Below, piece by piece: positions 37,401-48,778 of a stretch of DNA of 64,000 bases. The notes under the pieces are model-generated. The model saw only the letters and a program-made list of their open reading frames with translations, was not told the origin of the DNA and did no database searches. The first letter of the stretch is position 1; every line of letters begins with the position of its first letter. This stretch comes from Dasyornis broadbenti (Eukaryota > Chordata > Aves > Passeriformes > Dasyornithidae), in contig VZRN01005002.1 in assembly GCA_013397935.1 (NCBI GenBank), forward strand, positions 427,253 to 491,252. The letters run 5' to 3'. Position numbers and translations under genes: made by a program.

Positions 37401-37759
37401 TAGTTGGTATCACTTCCATCATTGGGAAGGGAAATGCTTGCTTCCGCCTTCATTTGGGCATGTGAAGAAAAGGGGAGACTTTTTAAAATATATATATTTT
37501 AATGAGAAAGTTAGCACTGAATTATTTTGAATTAAAGATAATTAGGTGTTGTCCCCCAGTTTGCCACTTACGCAGTTTGATAATCTCCATTTGCAATGTT
37601 TTTTAGCTTTTCTCATTTAGTTGTTCTTCATCCCACTAGGCACAGCATAGAGCAGAGACTTCAAAAGGCAATGCCAACAAGGGTGGCATTATCATCAGCT
37701 ATGCAGCTTTTAAATAGCACTAGTGTAACAACAGGAGATGGAGTTTCAGGACTCAGGAT
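37401..37759. other. Non-coding sequence, no gene seen
   Basis: AT-rich unique DNA with a short TA run at about 37489-37497. No features could be supported. Confidence 0.5.
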
Positions 37760-37774
37760 GGATACAGCACTACT

Positions 37775-37842
37775 AGCTCAGCTTTGCTACAGCTGGTGTA
37801 CAAGAGCACAGCTCTGTGGAGCTGCACTGGTCTATACAGGTC
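37775..37842. mobile_element. Possible palindromic MITE relic
   Basis: CAGCTGGTGTACAAGAGCAC and CTCTGTGGAGCTGCACTGGT form imperfect inverted arms resembling the '...cagctggtgtaaa...tttacaccagctg...' palindromic elements of reptiles and birds. The ends are not visible, so the assignment is weak. Confidence 0.28.
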
Positions 37843-39114
37843 CAAAGATGCTTAATTTAACCAGCAGACTTATTGTGGGATGCTGAAAGGGTCCCAGCTG
37901 AATCTGCAGATGGCTGCTTGTGCTAGTGGGCTTCAGGCTTGGAACTAAATGAGGAAATTTGTATTTTCCGTTTTAATTAAAAGGGGTATTCACAATCTAA
38001 GACTAAAAGACAAAAGCCTACCCCAAAGACATGCATCTGTTTTACATAAGATAAATGCGTTAAGAGTAAGAAATTGCTTGAAGATGGTCTTGACGCTGAA
38101 AATAGTGTGAGTTCATGAGCATGCACATGCGTGTATATTGCTCAGTCAGCTAGAATTTTTTCCAAAGATGGAAAACTTATTATGTATGGTCTGCCCTGAA
38201 AAAAACATCTGTATGATGCCTTACTAGTTCACCCTTCTGGAAGTATCTGCATGTCTAGAACCTGTGATATTTCTTAGAAATACTTTAGAAGACTTGTTAG
38301 AAAAGATGAGTCTAGGTCTCCTCAGCCACTCAGCAGAGTCTTCTGATGGGAAAGGCAACTTCATAAAAAAAATTGTTCTGCTAATGAATGAGGCCCATCT
38401 TACAAAGGCTGGCATTTCTTTGCCTTGCCGCTGTAATGGAAAAACCCCTTAGACTAAAGAACTCCTTGTCTGAATTTGCTTGGGATAGTTTTGTTCTTTG
38501 GGAAAATCTTTTGCTTCAAGCTCAAGATATAGCTCCTTGCTGTTTACTCTATGACACATTGCTAGAGCACAGCCATTTCCTTTCCTAACTTTGTCAAAAC
38601 CAGAAAGCAAGAAAGATCATGCCTGCGTAATGAAACAAGGTTCAACGGCCTTCAGGAGTATGAGCAGTGGTTGAGGTAGCCTTAGAAGCAGTGTGAGTAT
38701 GTCCCTGAACTTGAATTTGTGTGCCTTTCTGAGCTGTAAAGCTTATTAACTTGGCTGCTAATGTATCCGTGTTGCTGTCTTGATGCCGCAACGTCTCTCA
38801 GGACACTACAGTTTTCCACAGCTAGTGGGGCTTGGAGCTGGCTCTGCAGGAATTGCAACAGAGCATGCTGCAAGGTTAAATGTGCTCTCCTGCATCTTTT
38901 CTAAGAATGGCTCTGCATTTTCTAACCTAATGCATCCAAGACTGATCTTGATTCAACACAGATGAACAGCATAGGAGACAACACCCTGCTTCTGGAGCAA
39001 TAGAAAGGTTTGTCATTCCTTTGGAGCCCACTGTCCTTCTTCCTGGTTTGGGAGTGCAAGGCACTCTTTTTCTTGATTACCCTAAATGGTGCAAAACATC
39101 CAAGAGGAAGGAGG
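37843..39114. other. Non-coding sequence, no gene seen
   Basis: Unique sequence with short open frames on both strands (38224-38588) and no recognisable domain or repeat. Confidence 0.5.
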
Positions 39115-39230
39115 GTCTTGTGATTGAGACGAAAGGCTGTGATTCAGGACTCGTGGGTTCAGCTCCTATCCCTGCTGTCTGCTTTCAGTTAAACCTTGGG
39201 GAAGTCATTAGATCTCTTCCTCTTACACAA
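39115..39230 (+). mobile_element. MIR-like SINE relic
   Basis: The order of phrases fits a MIR: GATTCAGGACTCGTGGGTTC then AGCTCC, which includes a B-box (GGGTTCAGCTCC, 39155-39166), then ACCTTGGGGAAGTCA (39193-39207), matching the MIR 'CCTTGGGCAAGTCA' core closely. The amniote type MIR1_Amn is my best assignment. The open frame across it (39021-39398) is therefore not a gene. Confidence 0.6.
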
Positions 39231-42200
39231 AATCTCGGACTCATTCTGTCTTTTCTGTTGAGCTCAGGGGTTCTTGTCACCAGCTGCACATTTGTCTGCC
39301 TTCCTCACCATTGTTATCCATTAATGCAAGCTGGAGAGCCTGCCTTCTCACATTTGGGGAGGAGAGTTGAGGTATTAGAGTTTTGGGGCTGTTCTTAGAA
39401 TGGAGAACACGATCCTATGCCCAAATCTGCTACCAGGACTTCTGCTTGCCTTTTCATCTCCCACACTTATTCGCTCCCCGCACAATAGCTCCGTTTCTCT
39501 CCTGTTCCTCCTGAAACAGTGAGAAACAGAGCAGAAGAGAAGGACTAGCTTTCCCTGTGCCTGCTGTGAAACCAAAATACGTTGTTATCTGTCTTCTCTT
39601 AACCAGACACGGCAACAAGATTACTCAAATTGATGTCAACTGAATACGAGTTATGCAGTTTTGCAAGTTGATGACTAAAATTACTGGAATTACCCAGAGC
39701 TAAATGGTTTGTTATAGCTGGAAATTGGAAAATGGTGTTTATGCCATTGTTTGTCGTGGATGCGTCAAGTCCTGCTGCTTCACGTCTTCACCCTTTTTTC
39801 TAGACAAAAAGGGTATGCAGTGAAGGGGTTTGTTCCTACTTGCTAAACTCAAATGGTTTGGACAGTTACTTTCTTTATACCTCAGTTATGTTTTCATTGC
39901 TATTCAGAGTTTTCATTAGCAAGTTATTTTGTGGTTACCCAGAGTGACATTTAGTAATTGCATTGAGATATTTCTCTCTTAAATTTCTAAACTGCAATAA
40001 TGCAGTAAACCCGGCTTTTGTTCAAGAAATACCTGAGAAAAAAATGCAGCAATTGAAATCATGCCTGAATAAGAACTGATGTGGTATTTATTGATGGAAA
40101 GTTGCAGCCCTTAGCTGCATGGCTGGTAAGAAACCAGAGAATGAATAATAGCTACCAGTGTCCCAAGTTTGAAAAGTCAGAGGAAATGGCAGCAAGAAAA
40201 AGCAAATGAAGATGGATGAAATTGCAGGAGGGGAAGGGAGACTGAAGGGAGTCCTCCACGCTGGACATGGCTGGGCGGCTGACTCCTGGGTCACCTCAGC
40301 TGTTGCTTTTCAGAGTGGTGTTTTGAAAGGGCGCTGTTTGGGAGCAGTGCTTCCTGGCCACCACTGCCGCGCACCACTTGCAGATGCTGCCTGTGGGTCA
40401 GTGAGAGGTCACCTTCAGTTAACTCAACACCTTCAGTGAGGAGAAAGCTCTTGGGGATAAACTTTCTTACTATCACTGTCTAACTGGCACTGAGAGAACT
40501 TGCAGATGCTTAACCTGTTCTTTTGCCTTGTCCTGAAGTAGTTTTCGTGGCATAATTAGCACTGCCAGCTATTATCTCTCCTCTTGTCTAGTACAGCAGG
40601 TTCAGCAGCATCAGTTTCTACAGCCTGGTGGTTGGGTTTTCTCCTGGCAGGGCCCCCTCCCTGTGCTGTGCTGTGCTGTGCTGCGGCCAGGGCCAAGCTG
40701 CCCTGCAGTGCCTCACCAGCACCTTGGCAAAGCTGCCAAGGACCAAGAGAGACCGTGGGGTCTGCAGAGGGAACAGCATCCCACACACACTTGGACGCCC
40801 CAGAGTAGGTGTGGGTGCCTCCCAGGCTTGCTGTGTGTAGCAGGACATGGCTCATGGTCCCACGGAACCGAAACCAGGGCACTCACAGCTCCATGGTTCC
40901 GTGCCAAAGGGAGGAGGCAGCTCGTACACCCCTGCCTGTAGTTTGAACATGGTCAGTGACAACATCAAGGGAAACATCAGGAGGGGATGGACGGAATGTG
41001 AAGGTGGGTGGTGTTTGCTTATGGAGTGTAAAGTCTGAGTATGTTCAGCAAACTGCCTGAAGTCCTGTAGCTCCAGAAGCAGAGCAGTTGCATTTAAATA
41101 ATTGTGTTTTGAAAAAGATCAGAGATGCAAATAAACAGCACAAGTAGTGCAGGAGCCCATTTTTTTATATATTTACATAGAGATACATGAGAAATCAGTG
41201 TATTTTACATTACTCCCACGGTTTTTTTTCTGACAGCAGTTACAGAGCCCAGCTCACAGGTGAGTCTGGGTGCAGGTGCTCCCTGACTGTTAACTTCCCT
41301 GGTGGGGCTTTCTCAAGTATCCATGCAAATTCTGGGCAAAAGTCTGGAAAAAGTGAAATACTGAGGCAAGAGGACTGAACTCTGCAAAACCTCTTCAGGT
41401 TTCAGACTGTTCTGTCCTTGTCCATAAAAGAATTTAGTAGGCATATATTTTATGTGTGTGGGTACATCAGTAGATGCATAAAAATACATAACGTCTGTTT
41501 TCAATAAAAGTGTTCCATGATCTAAACATCTTCCAGATAACATCTTAAAAATCTTAGGCTTCACATTTTCCCAAACAGGCTTGTTCAGGGAAACGAAAGA
41601 GAGTGCTTGACAAGATTATGGTGTTGCTTCTATATATTTCCTTTATTCTTGTGGCTAGAAGGAAATTACAATGTGTTGTTAAGTCAAAGCGTGGTCTATG
41701 GAGCTGTACCAAAAAACCTTTAAATGGACTAAAATTCCCCTTCTGATAAAAGGGAAAACTACACAGCAGAGAGACAGGATATCTTTAATTTAAATAGTGG
41801 GTTTAGGTATATTAATTTGAGTTCAAAGCGTCTTTCAAAGGGTATGATGCCCACATTTTTAATTTTACCTAATACTGAGCATCTGGTGTGGACTGGTTTG
41901 TGGTACTGAGAGCAAAAGGAAATACATTACTCATAGATGAAAGGAGTGAGGGGGAATCACTGTCCTGACTAAAAATAGCCTTTTTTCCACCAGTTAATAT
42001 CAGCTGGAGGTTTGATTAAATAGTAATTGTCTAGAAAAAGACAATAATTGAGTGTGACTGTTTCCTTTCAGGGGCCAGGCCCAGGTGGTGAAAGTTAAGT
42101 ATTGTCCTTCAGATAAGGTCCTGAAAGCAGTTTTCCTGAATGTCCACTGAGCCCTTCTGCAAAATGTCCTTTCTGGGTGCTGAGCTGCAGACAGACAAAA

Positions 42201-43534
42201 TCCAGGCCTTTTTGCAGGGCAGCAGCAGTTTTCAGGGATGTAGCACCAGAGGATTTTATGGCTGCATTGCAAATACAAAGCTGGCTCACCTCTTTGGCTG
42301 GAACTCTAACCCAGAGGCGCAGAGATCACAAGAGGCAAATGTCTTGAATTAAGAAATGGGGTTGACATCTATAAAAGTCAGAGCACATCTAGTAGGCAAC
42401 ATATGTAATAAGACTATAACATTATATCTAATAGGGAGATTGGAAAGCTGTCTGAAAAAAATGCAGCTTCTGTTCAGATCTGCACATTCAAGAACAAAAT
42501 ACACCAGATTAATAGGGTTTTTTGTTCCCCCCCACCGCCCACTTCCCCTTTATTTATTGATCTGAATCCCTATGCTCTTTTCCTAAAAATCAGTCTGTTT
42601 TTTTTCAGTATGAGGCTAGTGGTAATCCTGGTAACAACTTTGCCTAGCTTTATTGGAGTCCATTGTGGAAAAAATGCATATTTCTGTAAGGTGAACAATA
42701 TTTCCCTCTTTATTTCTATAAGGTTGTTCTCTCTGAATGACCCTTTTATGCATCGTAATGTTTAACACTTATCATTTGTCTGGAACTTTACGTATCGTGA
42801 ATATCTAAGCATTATTTAATTAACCTTTGCAAGTGTCCAGTGAGTCAGAGAACCATGAGATAGAGCCAGACAGGAAGTGCTCTTTCTGCCCTCCAAAAGT
42901 TTTCAAATTGCTACTTATTCTGAGTTGAATGGACTCAAAACTTTGGGGGATTTTTCACGGAGGAAAAGTGGAGGAAGAGAGAGCATGAGAGACACAGTGG
43001 TTTACTGCAAAATGGCCAAAATTTCCAGAGTGCTCCCTAGAGAAAGGGAAAGCTATCATTTCAGCCCTTTGTCCTATATGGTGAAGTTTTGGAACTTTAA
43101 CCTTACACCTCCACATGCTGAATCACGACTGTAATGGCTGAGCCAGAGTGAGGCCAGCTCTGCTGGGTGGTCTGCAGACAGCACTTGGAGAGGAGGTCAC
43201 CATGGCCTTATAGTGAGAGCAGGTCCCAAAAGCTTTGCTGGTGCAGCTCAGACTGTCTTTTCTTTTGCATTCCACATAAGTGGTCTCACTGCAAGGTGAG
43301 CTCTTGTCCAGACAGAAACACCACTTACTCAAAAAGTAGCACACATGTTCTACCACGAAACCTAGGTTTTGGCCACTCAGCATTTTCCAGGGAGAGCTGA
43401 CCCCTTGGGTCAGTAAGGATAGTTGCTTCAAAGACAGCAGAAGCTGATACCATATTCAGTTTGAGAATTCAGGCATATTGGTTCTATGGTTTAAACCACC
43501 AGACCACGCTTTTTCTGAAATAGGTAGGAATATT
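39231..43534. other. Non-coding sequence, one GC-rich patch
   Basis: Unique sequence. 40580-40900 is GC-richer and carries many short frames in all phases, a (TGTGC)n run at 40661-40683, and no domain. The phrase TTTAAACCACCAGACCACGC near 43491-43510 resembles the distal end of a MIR-like relic and may be a second fragment next to the one that follows. No gene recognised. Confidence 0.5.
40661..40683. repeat. (TGTGC)n short tandem repeat
   Basis: About four and a half copies of a 5-base unit without interruption, in a GC-rich patch. Confidence 0.9.
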
Positions 43535-43670
43535 TTCATTTTTGTATAGGGAAACTGAGGCACGGAAAGGGTACGAGGTGTTCTGGAAGCCACATACTAG
43601 GCTTGTGGAAGAGCTAAGAATAGAACCCAGATTTCCTGATACCAGCACAAATGATTCAGCCACAGCACAG
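43535..43670 (-). mobile_element. MIR-like SINE relic (minus strand)
   Basis: The plus strand shows AGGGAAACTGAGGCACGG (43548-43565), the reverse of the 'CCTCAGTTTCCC' MIR core. It is followed about 50 bases later by AATAGAACCCAGATTTCC (about 43619-43636), the reverse of the B-box area. Order and spacing match an antisense MIR1_Amn-type SINE. The short open frame over it is not a gene. Confidence 0.65.
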
Positions 43671-44689
43671 TGTGAGGGCAGGACAGGATGGAGGAAAGAG
43701 ATAAAAATTGAATTTCTTCTGAAAGTGAAAACTCTTCTTGCTTGAGGTAGTGTTTTCCCTTATACCCAGATCGTTACTACATCCCTGTAATCTAATTTTT
43801 CTTTATCATTTGGGTTTAACAAGGAATACTGCATTGGCACCTACCCCTGGAAACTCCTGGCCTTCTGCTAACTGCAGATTGGTAGGCTAAAATGAGAGAC
43901 TGCCCATTGAGAATATAATCCTGGTCTGCAGGGGGCACAGAGATTTCTTCACCTCTGGGAAGCAGCCAATGGTTTACAGTTACTGGAGCCTGAAGCTCCG
44001 CGTTGAGGTACAGCACACCATGCTGGAAGTAAACGTGAACCTCAAAGAGGGCGAGAAGGGCCTTTAGCTGGTGAGAAGAGTGATGAGTTTGCTTGTGGCA
44101 GTTTTAAATATGTAGAAAACACGTGTGAAATTTTAAAGGGTGTGTTACCCATGAGTTCAGGAAAGCAGATATTTTCCTGTCTTCCTTCATTTAAAATATA
44201 GTGGGAACCCAATATAATTCTGTCCACATTTATCAATGTGTTTTAATAGGAAAAAAAAAAAGGGGTCAATGAGCCCTCTGAAAAGAGGCTAAAATGAAGG
44301 AAGATAGAGAGTTCATCACTTCAATATTTTGAGCCTGTGTCTTCCAAAATCAAAGGCTTGGTAATCCTAATGGATTGACTTCCAAATTTCCTTGGATTTA
44401 TATTTCTGGACTTGTCTCTCTCTAGGGCTTAGCTGGATCCCTGCAGATAGATTTTTAGGTTTATATGGTGTAATTCCACTTAGTCCAGCTGTAAACTTGT
44501 GGTGGCTGAATTAATACATTACATGGGTAAAAAAAGAAAAAAGAGTATACCTACAAACCCCCTGGCTTGTATATCAAATCCTGAGGGGAAAAAACTGGGC
44601 ATTTCAATTAGTTGGCTGTGTGGCCTGATTGAAGAACAGCCCCATGGCTAACAAAGCTTTGTCTGTAGTATCAGCTTGCTCCTCATCCA
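43671..44689. other. Non-coding sequence, no gene seen
   Basis: Unique AT-leaning DNA with an A run near 44250-44260. Nothing recognised. Confidence 0.5.
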
Positions 44690-45060
44690 CCAGGACAAAT
44701 AGAGTGGTTGGTCATTAACGGGCTAGCCATCGGGTAGGGGTTTTGTTCTTAAATGGGGGCTTTGTCTTATCCCTGCTGTTTAAGCCCTCTCCAAGCACTC
44801 CTCACCTGTCATATCTGTCATACATTTAATTCATCACGCTCTCTGGTCAAAAGCTACACTGATAGTATCAAAAGAAGAGGAGGGGGCTTCTTACAACTTT
44901 AGCGATCAAAGGAGATTACAAAGCAAATAAGATTTTAATGAAGATGGCAGGTTTGGAAAGGAGAATTTACTGCACTGCGAATCGCTAACACATAAATGTT
45001 CATTTTATCTGTATAGTATTTGAGAGTGGAATCCCAGGCTATTACAGAAGGAAGGATGGA
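44690..45060. promoter_or_regulatory. CNE-like block with TCF/LEF site
   Basis: GATCAAAGG with core ATCAAAGG at 44905-44912 matches the TCF/LEF consensus (Wnt effector). It is followed by ATTACAAAG and TTTTAATG phrases, and CpGs are retained at 44903, 44978 and 44984. The stretch is free of simple repeats and has the texture of a conserved element. Function and conservation are untested. Confidence 0.3.
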
Positions 45061-45585
45061 TACATGTGTTGGTTCATGGTTTTAATTAAAAACACAGAGG
45101 GAGGAGATTGGGGGCGGGGCGGGGAAGAGCTCTTTTATTTCACTTTAAAGGTCATGTTTCTATTCTCTAAATAGGATAAGCAGACTGCATTTAAACACAA
45201 GTTTGTTTTAATGGTGACAAATACATCAAGCAATTTGCCACTGAACTGATACTGTCACGCCAATGCTTTCTGTTATTTGACCTGAGTTTGAAAATATTAA
45301 TCATTATACTGAAATACACGTGGCCTCACTGTATCTACTAAAGAGGCAAAGCAGGCAGTTTCCAGTCATAGTCACAGAAATCCATGTGTTCCTGGGATCA
45401 TACGTGATGGGGGCCAGAGCTGCAGAAATGCACCTTTTGTGTAAGTGGATGTTTTACAGGAAGGTGGCCCTGTGCCAGGGTCGTGGGGAAAACGGAACAC
45501 CTTCCCTAACAGGTTCACAGGAAGAAGCACGTGCTGCCCTGTGGCACTTTGTCATGGAATGCAAGCCTGAAGCATCCACATCTTA
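45061..45585. other. Non-coding sequence, no gene seen
   Basis: It holds a small G-rich patch (GGGGCGGGGCGGGG, about 45110-45124), which could bind SP/KLF factors or is simply GC-rich. An 88-codon open frame (45320-45586) has no recognisable content. Confidence 0.45.
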
Positions 45586-45712
45586 ATTCACAGAATATTC
45601 CAAATTGGAAGGGACCCACGAGGATAATCTCTTCAGTGAATGGCCCATATAGGGATCAAACCCACATCCTTGGCATTATTAGCATCACGCTCTAACCAAG
45701 TGAGCTACTCTC
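45586..45712 (-). mobile_element. tRNA-Ile-derived SINE with CR1 tail (TguSINE1-like)
   Basis: Read on the minus strand, 45707-45641 matches a vertebrate tRNA-Ile(AAT) gene with about ten differences, including TAGCTCACTTGGTTAGAGCG (A-box and D-arm), the anticodon loop CTAATAA (AAT at 45680-45678) and GGGTTTGATCCC (B-box). Several differences are C-to-T changes, as expected from CpG decay. It runs directly into GTGGGTCCCTTCCAATTTGG and AATATTCTGTGAATT, a CR1-type 3' tail. A tRNA-Ile head with a CR1 tail is the structure I recall for TguSINE1, a SINE that arose in passerine birds and is moved by CR1 machinery. The 5' acceptor bases are lost or diverged. It is a retroposon copy, not a working tRNA gene. 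Confidence 0.85.
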
Positions 45713-45934
45713 AGTGACTGATTCACTATCACCTTTTATTAAACCTGCAGGCTTTCCACAGACGAACTTTCCCATTTGGGACTGTCAGTCCAGAGCATGT
45801 ACTCTGTTTTCTGATAAGGTGGAAACAACTAATGGGGAATTGTCTGTTGCAGTTCCTAATGCTACTCATGTGCAGTACTCAAATTCTGTATGGCCAATGA
45901 TTTGGAGATTCATTTAGCAGCAGAGTCGCTGTAC
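45713..45934. other. Short unique spacer between SINE and CR1
   Basis: No recognised feature. The 5' limits of both flanking elements are uncertain by tens of bases. Confidence 0.4.
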
Positions 45935-47184
45935 TGGAAACATAAAGGTTATGGATCAGATCATCTTGAGTGCCATCACATGACACGTACAAGAGAACCA
46001 GGGGATCAGGCTCAGCTGGTGTGGATTTATGAAAGGCAGGAGCTGCTTGACTAACCTGGTCTCTTTATGACAAGGTGACCCACTTATGGGATGAGGGAAA
46101 GGCTATGGATGTTGTCTCCATGGACTTCAGTAAAGCCTTTGATGCTGTTCATGACTTGGACAGGTTCACTGTTCACTGGGTGAAAACGTGTGGATGGCCG
46201 GGCCCAGAGAATGGTGGTGAATGGAGTTACATCCACCTGGTGACTGGTCACCAGTGGGGTTCCCCAGGGTTCAGTACTGGAGCCAGATGTGTTTAATGTC
46301 TTTACCAACCACCTGGACGAGGAATTTGAGTTCACCCTCAGTCAGTTCACAGATGATGCCAAGTCGGGCAGGAGTGCTGAGGTGCTGGAGGGTAGGAAGA
46401 CTCTGCAAAGGGATCCGGACAGGCCAGATCAGTGGGCTGAGGCCAGTTGTATGAGGTCCAACAAGATGAAATGCCAGCTCCTTGGATCACAAGAACCCCC
46501 TGTGGCACTACAGGCTGGGGGAGGAATGTCTGGGATACTGCCCAGCAGAAAAGGACCTGAGGGTGCAGGTCGATGGTGCCTGAACGTGAGCCAGCTGTGC
46601 CCAGGTGGCTAAGAAGGACAGTGGCATCCTGGCTTGGATCAGCAACAGTATGGCCAGCAGGACCAGGGCCGTGATTGCCCTCCTGTACTCAGCACTGGTG
46701 GGGTTGTATCTCAAACACTGTGTCAAATTCTGGGCCCCTCACTACAAGAAAGACATTGAGGTACTGGAGCAAGTCCAGAGAAGGGCAGCAAACCTGATGA
46801 TGGATCTGGAGGAAAAGTCTTATGAGGAGCAGCTGAGGGAGCTGGGCTAGTTTATCTTGGAGAAAAGGAGGCTCAGTGAGGACTTTATTGTTCTCTATGA
46901 CAAGAGGAAACACCTCGACTGCCATGAAGGGCAGTTCTGATTGGACATACTAGGAAAAATTTCTTCATTGGAAGGGTTGTCAAGCAGTGACACTCCAGTT
47001 GTCAAGGCTGCCCAGAGAAGTGGTGGAGTGACCATCCTTGGAGGAGGTATTTAAAAGCCTTGTAGCTGCGACACTTAGGACCATGGCTTAGCAGTGGATT
47101 TGGCAGTGCTGGGCTAATGGTTGGAATGATCTTTAAGGTCCGTGATATTAAAGGTCTTTTGTAACTGAAACAATTCTATGAATT
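45935..47184 (+). mobile_element. Truncated, frameshifted CR1 LINE (non-LTR retrotransposon)
   Basis: Conceptual translations in three frames show the 3' half of CR1 ORF2: a palm-domain segment with DFSKAFDAVHD (46120-46155 area), FTDDAKSG at about 46343-46366 where the catalytic box is usually FADD, DRPDQWAEASCMRSNKMKCQ, SNSMASRTRAVIALLYSALV, and APHYKKDIEVLEQVQRRAAN. The frames switch several times between 46075 and 46850, and the PQGSVLGP-type motif is broken by a frameshift near 46260. A stop (46848-46850) follows ELG, though CR1-like sequence continues. The 3' end matches the CR1 tail (TGATCTTTAAGGTCC, then AATTCTATGAATT near 47172-47184). It lacks ORF1 and the endonuclease part: a typical 5'-truncated dead copy. 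CR1 is the dominant LINE of birds. Confidence 0.92.
46075..46850 (+). pseudogene. CR1 reverse-transcriptase remnant
   Basis: This is the coding part of the CR1 above. About 260 codons of reverse-transcriptase-like sequence are recognisable, split over three reading frames. The catalytic aspartates of the DD pair survive as FTDD, but frameshifts before and after rule out an active protein. The endonuclease domain that should lie upstream is absent. Confidence 0.85.
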
Positions 47185-48495
47185 TATAAAGCAATGCTTT
47201 GGGCACTGTGCAGTGTACAGTGCCAAACCTCCCTGTTAGCCACAGAACTAGGTAGCTTTATTTTTGCAGTTTTTCCTTGTGATGAAAAGAAGGCCTTTGC
47301 AATTGCTGAAGCCTTTGATAAAAGAAGGGGTAGTTTGTATTATTAGCACGGATGTTAACATCTTTACTTCAAAGACTAGGGGGAAGTGGCTGCCTAGCTT
47401 TCTTTAAATTGAATTAAGAACGTGGGGTCCAGGAAGGAGCTCACAAAACCATGTCTGAACTTGTCAGCCTTTACAGGTTTAGGTGGAAAACTCCAGTCTT
47501 CACTTTCCGCTGAGTAATAGTGAGAGCTCATTATTTGTGTGGTTTTCAACCTGGCTATGAATTATGAATGATTTCCTTAAGAAGTGATAAACTATGGGTC
47601 TGCCCTTAAGCTAGGAGGAGGTCCCTACACCTGAAGTGTTTTACATTCAGCAAGGAGATGGTCCTCAGCACCCTTCTGATGTTGGAGTGAGTATCTTGTA
47701 TTTTCATCTGAGGGTCAGTATCCATCCCTTAAATTGCTTTTCTGTAGCCCACAGGATCTCCTGATATGGAAGGCCCAATGAACCAGTTTTACTGAAAGAG
47801 AGATGAAAATTCACATATGATCTGTCATCTGGTGGAATGAATTTAGCTGAATCTGTCAGACCCAGATTTTTTTGCAAGTGAATATGGGATAAAGATACAG
47901 CCGGGACTGTGGTTCAGAAGCTCTGCTTGAATCTTGCTTTGAGTAAGCATGTCAGCAAGTAGCTTCTAAACTGAATTGTTTTAATCAATAGCAATAAAAA
48001 CTGTGAGTGAATAGGGCGTGTATTTATCTGGTACTGTGATGAGACAGTACAGCAGAGGCAGCTGCATCAGGACTTTCCCAGTGCTCACACCAGCTCAGTG
48101 AATAGGTGTTAGTGGCACTGCGATTTGGTCTGCAAGACTCTGCCCTGTAAACAGGGTTGGCACATGTGCCAGACACAAACATTTGCATTTACTGTTGGTT
48201 TCAGGCCCTCCATGCTTTTATTCATCTGGAAACTGTGGGGGTTTGTTCTTTTCTTTTTTTTTCCCCTCTCCTTAAGTTAAGGTGGCAGAAGCTAACTTAA
48301 AATATAGTCTTTCCTTTCACAAATTAGAAATTCCAAGAAGGTGCTCAAGTTACTTTAGGATTAGACCAACCACCTCTACTAACATGTTCTGGCTATAGCT
48401 CTTAATAGGTATTTGCAAGACCAAAGTACTTGGGTAAAGAAGTGTTTTCTAAAATAACATAAGTCCACATGACAGCATATAAAAGTCAAATGACA
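47185..48495. other. Non-coding sequence, no gene seen
   Basis: Unique sequence. A POU octamer (48181-48188) is not above chance. No gene or repeat recognised. Confidence 0.55.
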
Positions 48496-48535
48496 GAGCA
48501 ATTCATGGGTTATTGGAGCAATTCATGGATTATTG
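48496..48535. repeat. 20-bp tandem duplication (2 copies, 1 mismatch)
   Basis: GAGCAATTCATGGGTTATTG (48496-48515) is immediately followed by GAGCAATTCATGGATTATTG. A single G/A difference indicates a fairly young slippage or duplication event. Confidence 0.92.
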
Positions 48536-48659
48536 TTACAAAACTAACCTTTCAAATGAGCTCCTAAAATACTCAGTGGTTGGAGTTTCACTTACGGAAT
48601 TTACTTTTAAGCCACTTTCTCCAAGTTTAAATCTGTCTACAGAAAAGTTCAAAAACTTT

Positions 48660-48679
48660 TTGTTGTTGTTGTTGTTGTT
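48660..48679. repeat. (TTG)n microsatellite
   Basis: Nearly seven uninterrupted TTG units. Confidence 0.9.
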
Positions 48680-48774
48680 AGGAAAAGAGAGAAAGGAAAA
48701 TAGCATGCCTTTTTTTTTTTCTCCCCCGTGCTAAAGCAAATGCTTTTAAAATGTATCACCTTATACCTGACTGC

Positions 48775-48778
<4 letters not shown>

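Noticed and set aside
40580..40940. GC-rich patch with open frames in all phases as a possible gene
   Set aside because: Open frames on both strands in several phases, a short tandem repeat inside, and no domain. CpG density is too low for an island.
45641..45707. tRNA-Ile(AAT) gene
   Set aside because: About ten differences from the gene, a lost acceptor 5' half, and direct fusion to a CR1 tail make it a SINE head, not a functional tRNA.
46075..46850. Active reverse transcriptase or a host-domesticated gene
   Set aside because: Repeated frameshifts and missing upstream domains show a dead CR1 copy.
48181..48188. Isolated POU octamers (also at 7171, 10215, 51661 and elsewhere)
   Set aside because: The 8-mer is expected several times by chance in AT-rich DNA of this length. 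Only the composite or clustered cases were kept.
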